Below are positions 9,519-18,499 of a DNA stretch of 64,000 nt, one piece after another (the first letter of the stretch is position 1; every line of letters begins with the position of its first letter). The stretch lies in the NCBI GenBank assembly GCA_001899805.1, contig MKWP01000015.1, forward strand, positions 1 through 64,000, given 5' to 3'. The notes under the pieces are model-generated. The model had not been told where the DNA came from. It searched no databases and saw only the letters and a program-made list of their open reading frames with translations. Source of the stretch: Lysobacterales bacterium 66-474 (GTDB lineage Bacteria > Pseudomonadota > Gammaproteobacteria > Xanthomonadales > Rhodanobacteraceae). A program made the translations under genes and the position numbers.

Positions 9519-12299
9519 TCAGTGCAGCAAGTTGCCGCAGGAACCGACGTCATCGCGCAGCGCCGCCTGGACACCGGCAAGCCCCGGGTGCGAGGCAAGA
9601 TGGTGCACGTCGATGATCCCGCGTGCCGCCTGTGCTTGCATCGTGGCACCCGGGCAATCCCCGGTTTGCGCCACGGCGACTGCCAGCCACAGCCGCGCCG
9701 CAAGCAGCCGCGGATGCGAAGGTTGCAACTCGGCGCCGGCGCGCCGGATCGCCTGTTGCAACCGGTCACGCGCCGCGCCGGGTTTGCCCTGCCGCAATTC
9801 CACTTGTGCCAGCAAGGTGTGCAGCCACAGCAGCATCGGATCGTCCCGTCCGGCGACCTCGGACAGATGGCGTTCGACCGTCGCGTGCAGGTCGGCGGGG
9901 CATTGCGGCCCGGGCGATTCCGTGCAGGCGAGCAGCAGACGCGCTTCGGCGATCAGCGGCGGCATCCTGTAGGCGCGCGTGCGCAATCCCGCGATGGCAT
10001 CCGGCAGCAACGCGCGGGCGCGTGCCGGATCGCCTTCCAGTAGCGCAATGCCGGCCAGTTCGCTGTCCACCCGCCCGAGGCGCATCCGGTTGGCGGGAAC
10101 GTTGCCGTACAGCTTGCGGGCCTTCCCGAACAGCGCCTTCGCCGTGCCGAAATCGCCCGCCTCGATCTCGCCGAATGCAGTGGCTTCCAGCGAGTCGCCG
10201 TGCAATGCCGTGTCCGCGCCGAAGCCTTCAGCCGACAGCTTTTGCGCCAGCGCACAATCCTTCGCAGCGGAAGCGCGGTCCGCCCGCAGGCCATCCAGCA
10301 CGCAAGCTTTCTGTGCGGTATACACCTCGGTGACCTGCGGTTTGGAGCCGATGTGCGCGTAGGCGGCCAGGGCCTGCGTGAACAGTGCATGCGCGCGTGT
10401 CCAGTGGCCGGCGCGCCACTCGGACGAGGCCCAGCCCGCCAATGCCAGGGTCGATTCGTTGCTGTACGGACCGAAATGCGCAAGCTCGAATTCCCGGGTC
10501 TTGCGCCACATCCGGATCGCTTCGTCGTAACGCTCCAGCCCTTCCAGCCCGGAAGCAACATCGTTGTAGCCGACGCCGATCCGCGGATCGTCCGGTCCCC
10601 AGGTGGCGATGCGCTCCTGCAGCGCTTCGCGGGCAAACGCGAGTGCGGCCTCGCCATGTCCTTCGATGTTCTCGACCGCCGCCAGCGGTTCGAGCAGGTC
10701 GATCAGGGGTTCGCCGCGGATGCCTTGCGCAAGCATGCGCTGGTGCGCGGTGCGCAGGTCGGCACCGGCTGCCGCGTAGTCCTCGGCGCGCACCGCGGCG
10801 TAGCCGCGCGTCGCAAGGGCGCGAATCGCATTGAGATCGGAAGGCGCCAGGGTACGTTGCGACAGTGCCACCGCCTGCTCCGCCAGTTTGCGCGATTGCG
10901 GGATGTCACCGAGGTTTTCGTACAGGCGCGAGAACATCGCCAGCAGGTCGACCCGCTCGCCGGCACCGAGTTGCGGCGAGTGTTCGAGTTTCGCAACGCC
11001 GCGCGTGAGCAACACGCTCAGGCTGGGCTGCTTCGACTCGGCGATGCCGTAACGGAGCGGCGCGAACAGGCTCTCGATGAAATCCCGCACCATGTTCGCG
11101 CGTGCCGCCTGCTGCTGCGCGATCCGCGCCTGGCGCTGTGCCACCTGCGCCTGCCACAGCGCCAGCGATGACGAAACCAGAATGGCCGCGAGCAGGATCG
11201 CTGCAATCGCGACGCCGCCACGATGGCGCGTGACGAACCGCCCCGCGCGATACCAACGCGATGGCGGATGTGCCTGCACGGGCAGGCAATCGAGATAACG
11301 TTCGATGTCCTCGGCCAGCGCGCCGGCGGAACCATAGCGGCGTTCCGGTTCGGGCGCGGTCGCCTTGGCCACGATGTTGGCAAGGTCGCCGCGCAACTTC
11401 CCGGCTTGCGGCTGCGCGTGCATCGAAGGCAGGCGCGCATCGATCGCTGCGCCGCGCTCGCCGGTCAGCAGTTCGCGCAACAGCACGCCCAGTGCATAGA
11501 CGTCGGTTGCGGTGGTGATCGCGCCGGGTGTGAATTGCTCGGGCGCCGCGTATGCCGGCGTCAGTGCGTGGTGCCGGGTGCGGGTGGCGTCTTCGGTATC
11601 ATCGAGCAGCTTGGCGATGCCGAAATCCAGCAACTTCACTTCGCCGTCGCCCGTCACCAGGACATTGGAAGGTTTCAGGTCGCGGTGCACGATCAGCGCG
11701 CGATGCGCCGACTCGACTGCGCGGCAAACTTTCAGAAACAAGGTCAGCCGCTGGCGCTCCGAAAGCCCGTGCGTGATCGCGTAACGGGTGATCGGTTCGC
11801 CCTCGATCAGCTCCAGCGCGATATAGGCAAGGCCGTTGTCGGCGGCGCCGCCTTCGATCAGCCGCGCGATCCCGGGGTGCCGCAGGCGTGCCAACGCTTC
11901 GCGCTCGTGATGGAAACGGCGGCGTGCCTCGCTGGTGTACAGACCGCGCGCCAACAGCTTGAGGGCCACGTGTTGGCGCACGCCATCCGCATCGCGGAAG
12001 GCGCGGAACACGGTGGACGAACCGCCCTCGCCCAGCACCTCCAGCAATTCGAACGGACCGATGCGGCTTCCGGCCGGAAGCGGTTCGCCGGCTTCGGTTT
12101 CGCCGATCACCTGCGCCGCACTGGCGGCGTCGCCAGCGGCCAGCCAGTCGCCCCCGCCCGCGTCGGCGGCCAACATGCGTTCCAGTTCGGCACGCAATGC
12201 CGGATCGCTGCATTGCCTGGCCAACAGCGAGGCGCGCGCGTCGGGCGGCAACGCCAACGCCTCCTCGAACAAGTCGCGCAATGTCGGTGTGGATTCCAT
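9519..12299 (-). CDS. Membrane Ser/Thr protein kinase with C-terminal TPR-like region
   Basis: This 926-residue protein has a short N-terminal helix, then a Hanks-type kinase domain (about 80-345) with GEGGSS loop (90-95), K114, HRDLKPSN (205-212), DFG (225-227) and AAPEQF (251-256). One membrane segment lies at about 363-382. A coiled, Gln/Ala-rich linker (about 383-405) leads to some 500 residues of TPR-like helical repeats, probably periplasmic. The kinase motifs are complete, so activity is expected. The gene follows an ECF sigma factor gene by 60 bases, and I recall this pairing from Xanthomonadales genomes. The kinase may gate that sigma factor, but this is inference. Confidence 0.9.
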   Translation of the reverse strand: MESTPTLRDLFEEALALPPDARASLLARQCSDPALRAELERMLAADAGGGDWLAAGDAASAAQVIGETEAGEPLPAGSRIGPFELLEVLGEGGSSTVFRAFRDADGVRQHVALKLLARGLYTSEARRRFHHEREALARLRHPGIARLIEGGAADNGLAYIALELIEGEPITRYAITHGLSERQRLTLFLKVCRAVESAHRALIVHRDLKPSNVLVTGDGEVKLLDFGIAKLLDDTEDATRTRHHALTPAYAAPEQFTPGAITTATDVYALGVLLRELLTGERGAAIDARLPSMHAQPQAGKLRGDLANIVAKATAPEPERRYGSAGALAEDIERYLDCLPVQAHPPSRWYRAGRFVTRHRGGVAIAAILLAAILVSSSLALWQAQVAQRQARIAQQQAARANMVRDFIESLFAPLRYGIAESKQPSLSVLLTRGVAKLEHSPQLGAGERVDLLAMFSRLYENLGDIPQSRKLAEQAVALSQRTLAPSDLNAIRALATRGYAAVRAEDYAAAGADLRTAHQRMLAQGIRGEPLIDLLEPLAAVENIEGHGEAALAFAREALQERIATWGPDDPRIGVGYNDVASGLEGLERYDEAIRMWRKTREFELAHFGPYSNESTLALAGWASSEWRAGHWTRAHALFTQALAAYAHIGSKPQVTEVYTAQKACVLDGLRADRASAAKDCALAQKLSAEGFGADTALHGDSLEATAFGEIEAGDFGTAKALFGKARKLYGNVPANRMRLGRVDSELAGIALLEGDPARARALLPDAIAGLRTRAYRMPPLIAEARLLLACTESPGPQCPADLHATVERHLSEVAGRDDPMLLWLHTLLAQVELRQGKPGAARDRLQQAIRRAGAELQPSHPRLLAARLWLAVAVAQTGDCPGATMQAQAARGIIDVHHLASHPGLAGVQAALRDDVGSCGNLLH

Positions 12300-12359
12300 C
12301 GCGGCAATTCCGAAGGTATCGTGCGATAAACCCCACTCGTGCCTTATTTGCGACGCGGG

Positions 12360-12890
12360 TCAATCCAGCCGCGCCTTGATGAACGCGCGTGCGAAACGCC
12401 AATCGCGGTCGATGGTTCGACGCGCCAGCCCCAATGTTTCGGCCACCTGTTCCAGGCTGAGTCCCGCGAAATAGCGCAATTCGACCACCTTCGCCGCACG
12501 CGCGTCGGCCTGTTCCAGCGCACCCAGTGCCGCATCCAGCGCCAACGCCTGTTCCGCAGCTTCGATTGCCAGTTTCGGATTGCGGTCGTCGAGCGTGACG
12601 CGGCCCCACTGTCCGCCCGCGCACAACCGCAAGCGGTCGCGCGCCCGATTGATCAACAAGTGGCGCATGGCGTGCGCGGCGTAAGCAAAAAATTGCGCGG
12701 GCTCGCGAAATTGCAAGGCCGGGCGATCACCCATGCGCAGGTACAACTCGTGCACCAGTTCGGTGGTGTCCAGCGTGCCGCGACGCTGCCCGGCAAGTCG
12801 CCGCGAAGCCATGGCTTTCAGGCGCTCATAGACCTCGGCAAACAACGCGTCGGTCGAACCCATCGCCGGCATCTGGCTGCATTCGACCAT
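12360..12890 (-). CDS. ECF-family RNA polymerase sigma factor
   Basis: This 176-residue protein has sigma-70 region 2 (LVHELYLRMG through FFAYAAHAMRHLLINRARDR) and region 4 (VVELRYFAGLSLEQVAETLG, then RRTIDRDWRFARAFI). The RARDR/TIDRDW pattern fits the ECF group often linked to Ser/Thr kinases. ATG 12890 has GGGAGG six bases upstream. The open frame runs to 13004, but that part has no SD. No anti-sigma gene follows. The next gene, 60 bases on, is the membrane kinase, so control by phosphorylation is likely. The 218 bases upstream hold no other gene. Confidence 0.88.
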   Translation of the reverse strand: MVECSQMPAMGSTDALFAEVYERLKAMASRRLAGQRRGTLDTTELVHELYLRMGDRPALQFREPAQFFAYAAHAMRHLLINRARDRLRLCAGGQWGRVTLDDRNPKLAIEAAEQALALDAALGALEQADARAAKVVELRYFAGLSLEQVAETLGLARRTIDRDWRFARAFIKARLD

Positions 12891-13074
12891 GCACTGCCTC
12901 CCTACCCGTGCGGAGTCCGCGCCCGCTGGCGCCAGCTTCGTCCAAAATCGCCGCAGGGGCAAGCCCGGCCATCGGCCTCCTGCCTCGGGCGCTATTCGCG
13001 CCATCCATGGCGCTCACCCTGCGGGGCCACCTGCGGTGTTCGGGCACGCTCCTGCGCGCCTCGTCGCGCCCGCA

Positions 13075-13095
13075 CGAACTGCCACCGGCAGTTCG
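13075..13095 (-). terminator. Hairpin after the FAD oxidoreductase gene
   Basis: CGAACTGCC and GGCAGTTCG form a perfect 9-bp stem with a 3-base loop, about 13 bases past the stop of the minus-strand oxidoreductase gene. No T-run follows, so it is at best a weak intrinsic terminator or an RNA-stability hairpin. Confidence 0.4.
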
Positions 13096-13108
13096 TAAAC
13101 GCGGTCGC

Positions 13109-14389
13109 TCACCCCTCGACCATCGCCTTCCAGCGATCCCTGGCCTCGGCCCGCCAGTACTGCGCCTGCGCACCGAGGTAGCCGAACGGCCGCCGGGTGC
13201 TTGGCAGGCCGAACGAGGCGAATTCTCGCCAGCCCTCGTCGTCCTGCGCGATCGCGGCGGCCAACAACTCGCCGGCTGCACAGGTCGGCGCGGTACCGTG
13301 ACCACCGAACGCCTGCATCCACCACAGGCCGTCGCCGCGCGTGCCGAGCTGCGGCATCTGGTGGCGTGCATAGCTCATCAGGCCGGACCACGCGTAGTCC
13401 ACCTTCACGCCTTCGAGTTGCGGGAACACGCGCAGCAGGTCGCGCAACAACAGTTTCTTCACCGCCTGAGGCGAACGGTTGCGGATCGAAATGCGGCCAC
13501 CCCACAAAAGGCGCGAGTCCTTGAGGGGACGGTAATAGTCGAATGCGAAGCGGCTGTCGTAGATCGCCGCTTCGGTGTGCAGGCATTCGTGCAGGCGCGC
13601 TCCCAGCGGCTCGGTCACCATCACGTAGGTCGCGATCGGCAGTATCGCCTTGTCGACCTCACGATCGAGGTGCGCGAGATAACCGCCGCAAGCCAGCACC
13701 ACGGCCTGCGCCTTGACCTCGCCGGCATCGGTCCGCACGCGCCAGACGGCACCGTCGCGCGCCACCCGGCGCACGCGCGAGTTTTCGTGGAACGCGATGC
13801 CCTGCGCTTGCGCCGCGCGCAGCATGCCGTGCAGGTAATCGAGCGGATGCAGGTGCAGCGCATTCCGTTCGAACAACCCGTCGTGGTAGCGCCTGCTGTG
13901 GATCACGCTGCGCAGTTGCTCCTGCGGCAGCCATTCCCATTCGACGCCGAAGGTTTCCTTGAGCAGCCGTTGGCGGTCGCGCAACACCTGGGGATCGCGA
14001 AACCAGTTGGCCCAGATCACGCCCGCGTCGACGGCGTCGCATTCGATCGCATAGTGTGCGATGCGTTGGCGAATCAGCTCGACGGCATCGGTGGTCGCGG
14101 CGTACAAGCGGCGTGCGCGTTCCGCGCCAAGCTGCCGCAGCAAGGCGTCCTCGCCGAGCGAATAACCGGCGAACACGAAACCGCCGTTGCGACCCGATGC
14201 TCCATGTCCGATTCCGTCGCGTTCCAGCAGGACCACATCGCGCACGCCACGCTCGGCAAGCCCCAATGCCAGGCACGCCCCGGCATAGCCGCCGCCCACG
14301 ATCGCGACGCGCGCATCGACCGTACCTTGCAAAGGCGGCGTGGGTCCGAACGGTCGTGCGCTGGCGGCATACCAGGTCGATGGCGTCAT
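13109..14389 (-). CDS. FAD-dependent amine/amino-acid oxidoreductase (DadA/PuuB-like)
   Basis: This 426-residue flavoprotein of the D-amino-acid-oxidase superfamily has an FAD-binding Rossmann motif VAIVGGGYAGACLALGLAE near residue 28 and a second flavin patch GHGASGRNGGFVFAGY. The C-terminal WSGLMSYARHQMPQLG and GGHGTAPTCAAGELLA close the FAD site. Relatives with YAASA near the start and a SGRNGG patch oxidise gamma-glutamylputrescine or similar secondary amines. No polyamine genes are nearby, so the substrate is unproven. I use ATG 14389; an upstream in-frame TTG at 14407 adds six residues and has no better SD. Confidence 0.82.
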   Translation of the reverse strand: MTPSTWYAASARPFGPTPPLQGTVDARVAIVGGGYAGACLALGLAERGVRDVVLLERDGIGHGASGRNGGFVFAGYSLGEDALLRQLGAERARRLYAATTDAVELIRQRIAHYAIECDAVDAGVIWANWFRDPQVLRDRQRLLKETFGVEWEWLPQEQLRSVIHSRRYHDGLFERNALHLHPLDYLHGMLRAAQAQGIAFHENSRVRRVARDGAVWRVRTDAGEVKAQAVVLACGGYLAHLDREVDKAILPIATYVMVTEPLGARLHECLHTEAAIYDSRFAFDYYRPLKDSRLLWGGRISIRNRSPQAVKKLLLRDLLRVFPQLEGVKVDYAWSGLMSYARHQMPQLGTRGDGLWWMQAFGGHGTAPTCAAGELLAAAIAQDDEGWREFASFGLPSTRRPFGYLGAQAQYWRAEARDRWKAMVEG

Positions 14390-14476
14390 CCGTTCAGGAT
14401 AGCGCAACCATCCGGCGCAGCTTGCCTGCGCTGCGCGCGAAGCGCTGCGGAATGGTCGTGCGCGGCAAGCGGCGTG

Positions 14477-15322
14477 TCAGGCAATGCCGCCCACGAGGTG
14501 TCGCAATTCGGGGTCGATGGATGCGAAGTGCAAGGTCGCACGCACCATCCCGGCCTTGTTGCCGCAGTCGAAACGCGTGCCTTCGAAGCGGTGCGCAAGC
14601 ACCGGCGTTTCCGCAAGCAGCGCGGCGATGGCATCGGTCAACTGGATTTCGCCGCCGGCGCCGGGCGTGGTCTTCTCCAGCAACTCGAAAATGCGCGCGG
14701 GCAACACGTAGCGCCCGACCACGGCGAGGTTGGACGGTGCGTCGGCGGGTTTGGGTTTCTCCACCATGTGCCGGATGCGGTCGCCGCCCGCCTCGACATC
14801 GACGATCCCGTACTTGCCGGTCTCCGCATGCGGGACTTCCTCGACCGCGAGTACGCCGCCGCCGTCCGTTGCACGCGCCACCATCTGCCGCAGTGCGCCT
14901 GGTCCGTCGTTCACGATCAGGTCGTCCGGCAGGATGATGCCGAACGGCTCATCGCCGATCACGGTCTTGGCGCACAGCACGGCATGCCCCAGGCCCAGCG
15001 CCTGTTCCTGGGTGACATACACGCAACGCACATGCGGCGGCAACAAACCCTGCACCATCGCCAGCAGTTCGCGTTTGCCGGCGCGTTCCAGCGTTTCTTC
15101 CAGTTCGTACGCGGAATCGAAATAGTCCGCGATGGAATGCTTGTAGCGGTTGGTGACGAACACCAGCGTGTCGGCGCCCGCATCGACGGCCTCGTCCACC
15201 GCGTACTGGATCAAAGGCCGGTCCAGCACGGGCAGCATTTCCTTGGCGACCACCTTGGTCGCGGGCAGGAACCGCGTGCCGAGACCGGCCACGGGAAACA
15301 CCACCTTGCGCAATCGTGCCAC
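14477..15322 (-). CDS. galU: UTP-glucose-1-phosphate uridylyltransferase
   Basis: This 281-residue enzyme makes UDP-glucose from UTP and glucose-1-phosphate, a precursor for LPS and exopolysaccharide. The nucleotide-binding signature is at the start ([18 protein letters not shown]), followed by [19 protein letters not shown] and DDLIVN. KYGIVD and VEKPKP complete the family pattern. The start codon is GTG 15322: GAGG lies eight bases upstream and translation then begins directly in the conserved segment. The 217 bases to the next gene hold no coding sequence, only a small GATGCC-AGT-GGCATC hairpin. It lies beside two surface-polysaccharide genes. Confidence 0.95.
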   Translation of the reverse strand: MARLRKVVFPVAGLGTRFLPATKVVAKEMLPVLDRPLIQYAVDEAVDAGADTLVFVTNRYKHSIADYFDSAYELEETLERAGKRELLAMVQGLLPPHVRCVYVTQEQALGLGHAVLCAKTVIGDEPFGIILPDDLIVNDGPGALRQMVARATDGGGVLAVEEVPHAETGKYGIVDVEAGGDRIRHMVEKPKPADAPSNLAVVGRYVLPARIFELLEKTTPGAGGEIQLTDAIAALLAETPVLAHRFEGTRFDCGNKAGMVRATLHFASIDPELRHLVGGIA

Positions 15323-15539
15323 GTCTTTTTCCTCGATTGTTGCGATTCTGAAATTGGCCTGTCCGAAGCGGCTGTTGGTGAAAAGTCAGGGCGAGGACGG
15401 GCGCCTACGTGATGCCAGTGGCATCGCGTGCCCGGCCAAGCGACCGGCCAAGGATGGCTGGGCCGGCGCCCCGCGCCATGGATGGCTGCTTGCTGATGTA
15501 CTTGTAATCAATGTCTTCAGCTCATGGACGATCGCAAGA

Positions 15540-17447
15540 CTATGCCGCGGTATCGCCACCGCCGCGTTGCAACGTAACCACCTCTGCGGCGTGCGGAATC
15601 CCGCCGGTTTCCCAGCGGAACGCGGGCAGCAATGACCCGACGCAGTCGCGCAGGGCGTCCTCGTCGAACGCTTCGACGGCATCGGCGGCGCGCGCCAGTT
15701 GCGCCGTGACCAGCGCGGCGGATTGCTGCCGCGGTGCCGCTTCGAAAATCTTCGGGTGCGACGTGCTGTGGTAGTTCTCGAGTGGATGGAACAATTCCTC
15801 GAACAGTTTTTCGCCGGGACGCAGTCCGGTGTAGAGGATGGAAATGTCGCGGCCGGGTTGCTTGCCGGCGAGGCGGATCATCTGTTCGGCCAGGTCGCGG
15901 ATGCGGATCGGCTCGCCCATGTCCAGCGCGAACGTTTCGCCGCCCTTGCCCATCGCCATCGCCTGCAGGATCAACTGGCAGGCTTCGGGGATGGTCATGA
16001 AGTAGCGCGAGATTTCCGGATGCGTCACCGTCACCGGGCCGCCCGCAGCGATCTGGCGGCGGAACAGCGGCACCACCGATCCCGCCGAATCCAGCACGTT
16101 GCCGAACCGCACGGTGACGAAGCGCGTCGCGCGGCCTTCAGCGGCGACCCGGCAGATGATCTCGGCGACGCGCTTGCAGGCGCCCATCACGCTGGTCGGA
16201 TTCACCGCCTTGTCGGTCGAGATCAGCACGAAACTCTCGGCGCCGTGGCGGACCGCGTGCTCGGCCACGACGCGCGTGTTGAGCGCGTTGTTGCGGAAGG
16301 CCTCGCGCAACTGGTTCTGCAGCAGCGGCACGTGCTTGTAGGCCGCCGCATGGAACACCCGCTGCGGCCTGGCCTGCGCGAAGGCATTGGCGCAGGCGGC
16401 GGCGTCGCCGCAATCGCCAATCAGGCAACGCAGCAACAGTTCGGGATACTGCGCGCGCAATTCCTGCTCGATCCGATACAGGTTGAATTCGGACAGTTCC
16501 AGGATCGTGAGCTCGGACGCGCCCAGCCGCGCAATTTGCCGGCACAGTTCCGAACCGATCGACCCGCCGCCGCCGGTGACCAGCACGCGCTGGCCACTAA
16601 TGCTGAGCCGGATGGCGTTCCACTCCAGCTTCACCGGATCGCGACCCAACAGGTCTTCGATCGCGACTTCCTTCAACTCGTTGAACTGTGCGCGCCCCGA
16701 AACCACGTCGTCGAGGCGCGGCACGGTGCGGAACGGCAAGCCGGTGGCTTCACACAGCGCGACCACCTTGCGCATCTGCTCCTTGTCGGCGGACGGCATC
16801 GCAATCAGCAGCATTTCCGCGCCGACCTGGCGCGCCAGTTCGCCCAGCCGATCGGTGCCGCCCAGCACCGGTACGCCGTGCAGGCGCGATCCACGCAGCG
16901 AGGCGTCGTCGTCGATGAAGCCCGCTGGGATGTAACGGGCATCGCGACGCAGGTCGCGCACCAGCGCCTCGCCCGCGCGGCCCGCGCCGATCACCAGCAC
17001 GCGATGGCTGTGCCTGGCGTGGAACAGGTCGAGCTGGCTGTCTTTCCAGTAGCGGTAGGCGAGCCGTGGTCCGCCCAGCAGGATCGCCAGCAACACCGGA
17101 TAGATCAAGAGCACCGAACGCGAAATCCCGTACACGCGGTCGTACAGGAACAGCGCGAGGTAGATCACCACCGTGCCTGCAACCACCGCGCGCGCGATGT
17201 TCCACAGGTCCGGCACGCTGGCGAAGCGCCACAGACCCTTGTACAGGCCGGTCCAGTAGAACATCGCCGCCTGCACGCCCAGCACGATCAGGGTTTGCCA
17301 GCTCAACAGGTCGAGCTGCTGGCCGTACGGCAGCATCGCGTAACGCAGGGTGTTGGCCAGCCACCATGCGAGCAAGGTCACCGCAAGGTCGTGGATCACG
17401 ACCGCGGTACGCGGATGCAAGCGCCCGGTCACGTCACGCAGCTTCAT
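15540..17447 (-). CDS. CapD/WbpM-type UDP-sugar 4,6-dehydratase, membrane-anchored
   Basis: This 635-residue protein begins with four hydrophobic segments (about 14-125). A first Rossmann domain follows with VIGAGRAGEALVRDL (about 152-166), then a catalytic SDR domain with VLVTGGGGSIGSELCRQI (about 288-305). The active-site segment ISTDKAVNPTSVMGACKRVAE keeps the Met and Lys of this family in place of Tyr-x3-Lys. Relatives make UDP-4-keto-6-deoxy sugars for O-antigen, capsule or glycoprotein glycans. ATG 17447 has GGAGGA seven bases upstream, and the gene overlaps the end of the WecA-like gene by 14 bases, so they are translationally coupled. Confidence 0.9.
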   Translation of the reverse strand: MKLRDVTGRLHPRTAVVIHDLAVTLLAWWLANTLRYAMLPYGQQLDLLSWQTLIVLGVQAAMFYWTGLYKGLWRFASVPDLWNIARAVVAGTVVIYLALFLYDRVYGISRSVLLIYPVLLAILLGGPRLAYRYWKDSQLDLFHARHSHRVLVIGAGRAGEALVRDLRRDARYIPAGFIDDDASLRGSRLHGVPVLGGTDRLGELARQVGAEMLLIAMPSADKEQMRKVVALCEATGLPFRTVPRLDDVVSGRAQFNELKEVAIEDLLGRDPVKLEWNAIRLSISGQRVLVTGGGGSIGSELCRQIARLGASELTILELSEFNLYRIEQELRAQYPELLLRCLIGDCGDAAACANAFAQARPQRVFHAAAYKHVPLLQNQLREAFRNNALNTRVVAEHAVRHGAESFVLISTDKAVNPTSVMGACKRVAEIICRVAAEGRATRFVTVRFGNVLDSAGSVVPLFRRQIAAGGPVTVTHPEISRYFMTIPEACQLILQAMAMGKGGETFALDMGEPIRIRDLAEQMIRLAGKQPGRDISILYTGLRPGEKLFEELFHPLENYHSTSHPKIFEAAPRQQSAALVTAQLARAADAVEAFDEDALRDCVGSLLPAFRWETGGIPHAAEVVTLQRGGGDTAA

Positions 17448-18498
17448 CGATGCTCCTCCGGCGCGCCGAGGCGAGACAGGCGCGCTTGCCGACATGCCAC
17501 GCCACGATCGCGGCCACGTACGCGACAATGAAGCAAGGGAGACCGCGCGCCGGCCAGCGCGCCGCCAGCCACGCCAGCGGTGCCACGATCGCGAGGTTCC
17601 AGATCACGTAGGCGACGTCCGTGTGCGCATGGCTCCAGTTTACCCGCACCAGCCACTGGTACAGGTGCTGGCGATGCGGCGCATACCATCGTTGACGGGC
17701 GAACATGCGCCGCGCGAGGGTCAGGCCGCTGTCGACCAGGAACGCGGACGGAAGGATGGCGCATGCCCAGATCATGGCGGGGTTTCGCTGAACCACGAGC
17801 GCTGCCACCGCACCGATCGTCAAGCCCAGTGCGCCCGAACCGACGTCGCCCATGAAGATCTTCGCGGGCGGCCTATTGAAGACGAGGAAACCGAGGCAGC
17901 CCGCCGCCGCCGCGAAAGCCAGCGCAGCGATGCCGATGTCGCCCGTCCACGCCGCCAGCAACCCATATCCCGCCAACACGAACAAGCCCTGCAGTCCGAG
18001 GATGCCGTCGATCCCGTCCATGAAGTTGTGGGCATTGATGAAACCGATCAGCACCGGGACAAGCGGAAGCAATACCCACCAAAGCATCGGATCGCGCGCC
18101 GCCCAGGGCGCGAGCGCGGCGAGCCCGACCAGCAACGCGGCACCGACATGCACGAGCAGCCGCGGCACCACCGACAGCGGCTTGTGGTCGTCCCGCCAAC
18201 CGATCAGTGCAACCGCCAGCACCGCTGCGGCGACCGCTGCGGGGCGCGTCCATGGTGGCGAGCGGTCGAGCAACCACCAGGCCGCCACCCCGGCGAGCAA
18301 TATTGCAGCGACGATACCGATCCCGCCGCCGCGCGGCGTTGGTTGGGTATGCGAGCGACGCTTGCCGGGCTGGTCCAGCAAACCGCACCGGCGTGCGTAG
18401 GCCAGTGCCGCGCCCGTGAACGCGAGCGAGAGCAGCAGTGCGCATCCCGCAACGATCGCCCACGCAACGATGACCGCGGTGCCGTACGCGGCGCCCAT
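17434..18498 (-). CDS. WecA/MraY-family polyprenyl-phosphate sugar-1-phosphate transferase
   Basis: This 354-residue membrane protein with about ten hydrophobic helices transfers a HexNAc-1-phosphate from UDP to undecaprenyl phosphate, starting O-antigen or related glycans. Family motifs are present: the basic loop RRSHTQPTPRGGG, IGWRDD, the catalytic NAHNFMDGIDG, and KIFMGDVGSGALG. A late HRQHLYQ matches the cytoplasmic His loop of WecA-like enzymes. ATG 18498 comes one base after the lapB stop; a TTG further up is less likely. The order lapB, transferase, dehydratase suggests one envelope-related transcript. The sugar specificity is not readable. Confidence 0.88.
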   Translation of the reverse strand: MGAAYGTAVIVAWAIVAGCALLLSLAFTGAALAYARRCGLLDQPGKRRSHTQPTPRGGGIGIVAAILLAGVAAWWLLDRSPPWTRPAAVAAAVLAVALIGWRDDHKPLSVVPRLLVHVGAALLVGLAALAPWAARDPMLWWVLLPLVPVLIGFINAHNFMDGIDGILGLQGLFVLAGYGLLAAWTGDIGIAALAFAAAAGCLGFLVFNRPPAKIFMGDVGSGALGLTIGAVAALVVQRNPAMIWACAILPSAFLVDSGLTLARRMFARQRWYAPHRQHLYQWLVRVNWSHAHTDVAYVIWNLAIVAPLAWLAARWPARGLPCFIVAYVAAIVAWHVGKRACLASARRRSIDEAA

Positions 18499-18499
18499 G

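Noticed and set aside
7182-10043. A 953-codon open frame on the plus strand
   Set aside because: It is antisense to the cupin, cytochrome and kinase genes, whose motifs are clear. Long antisense frames are expected at this GC content.
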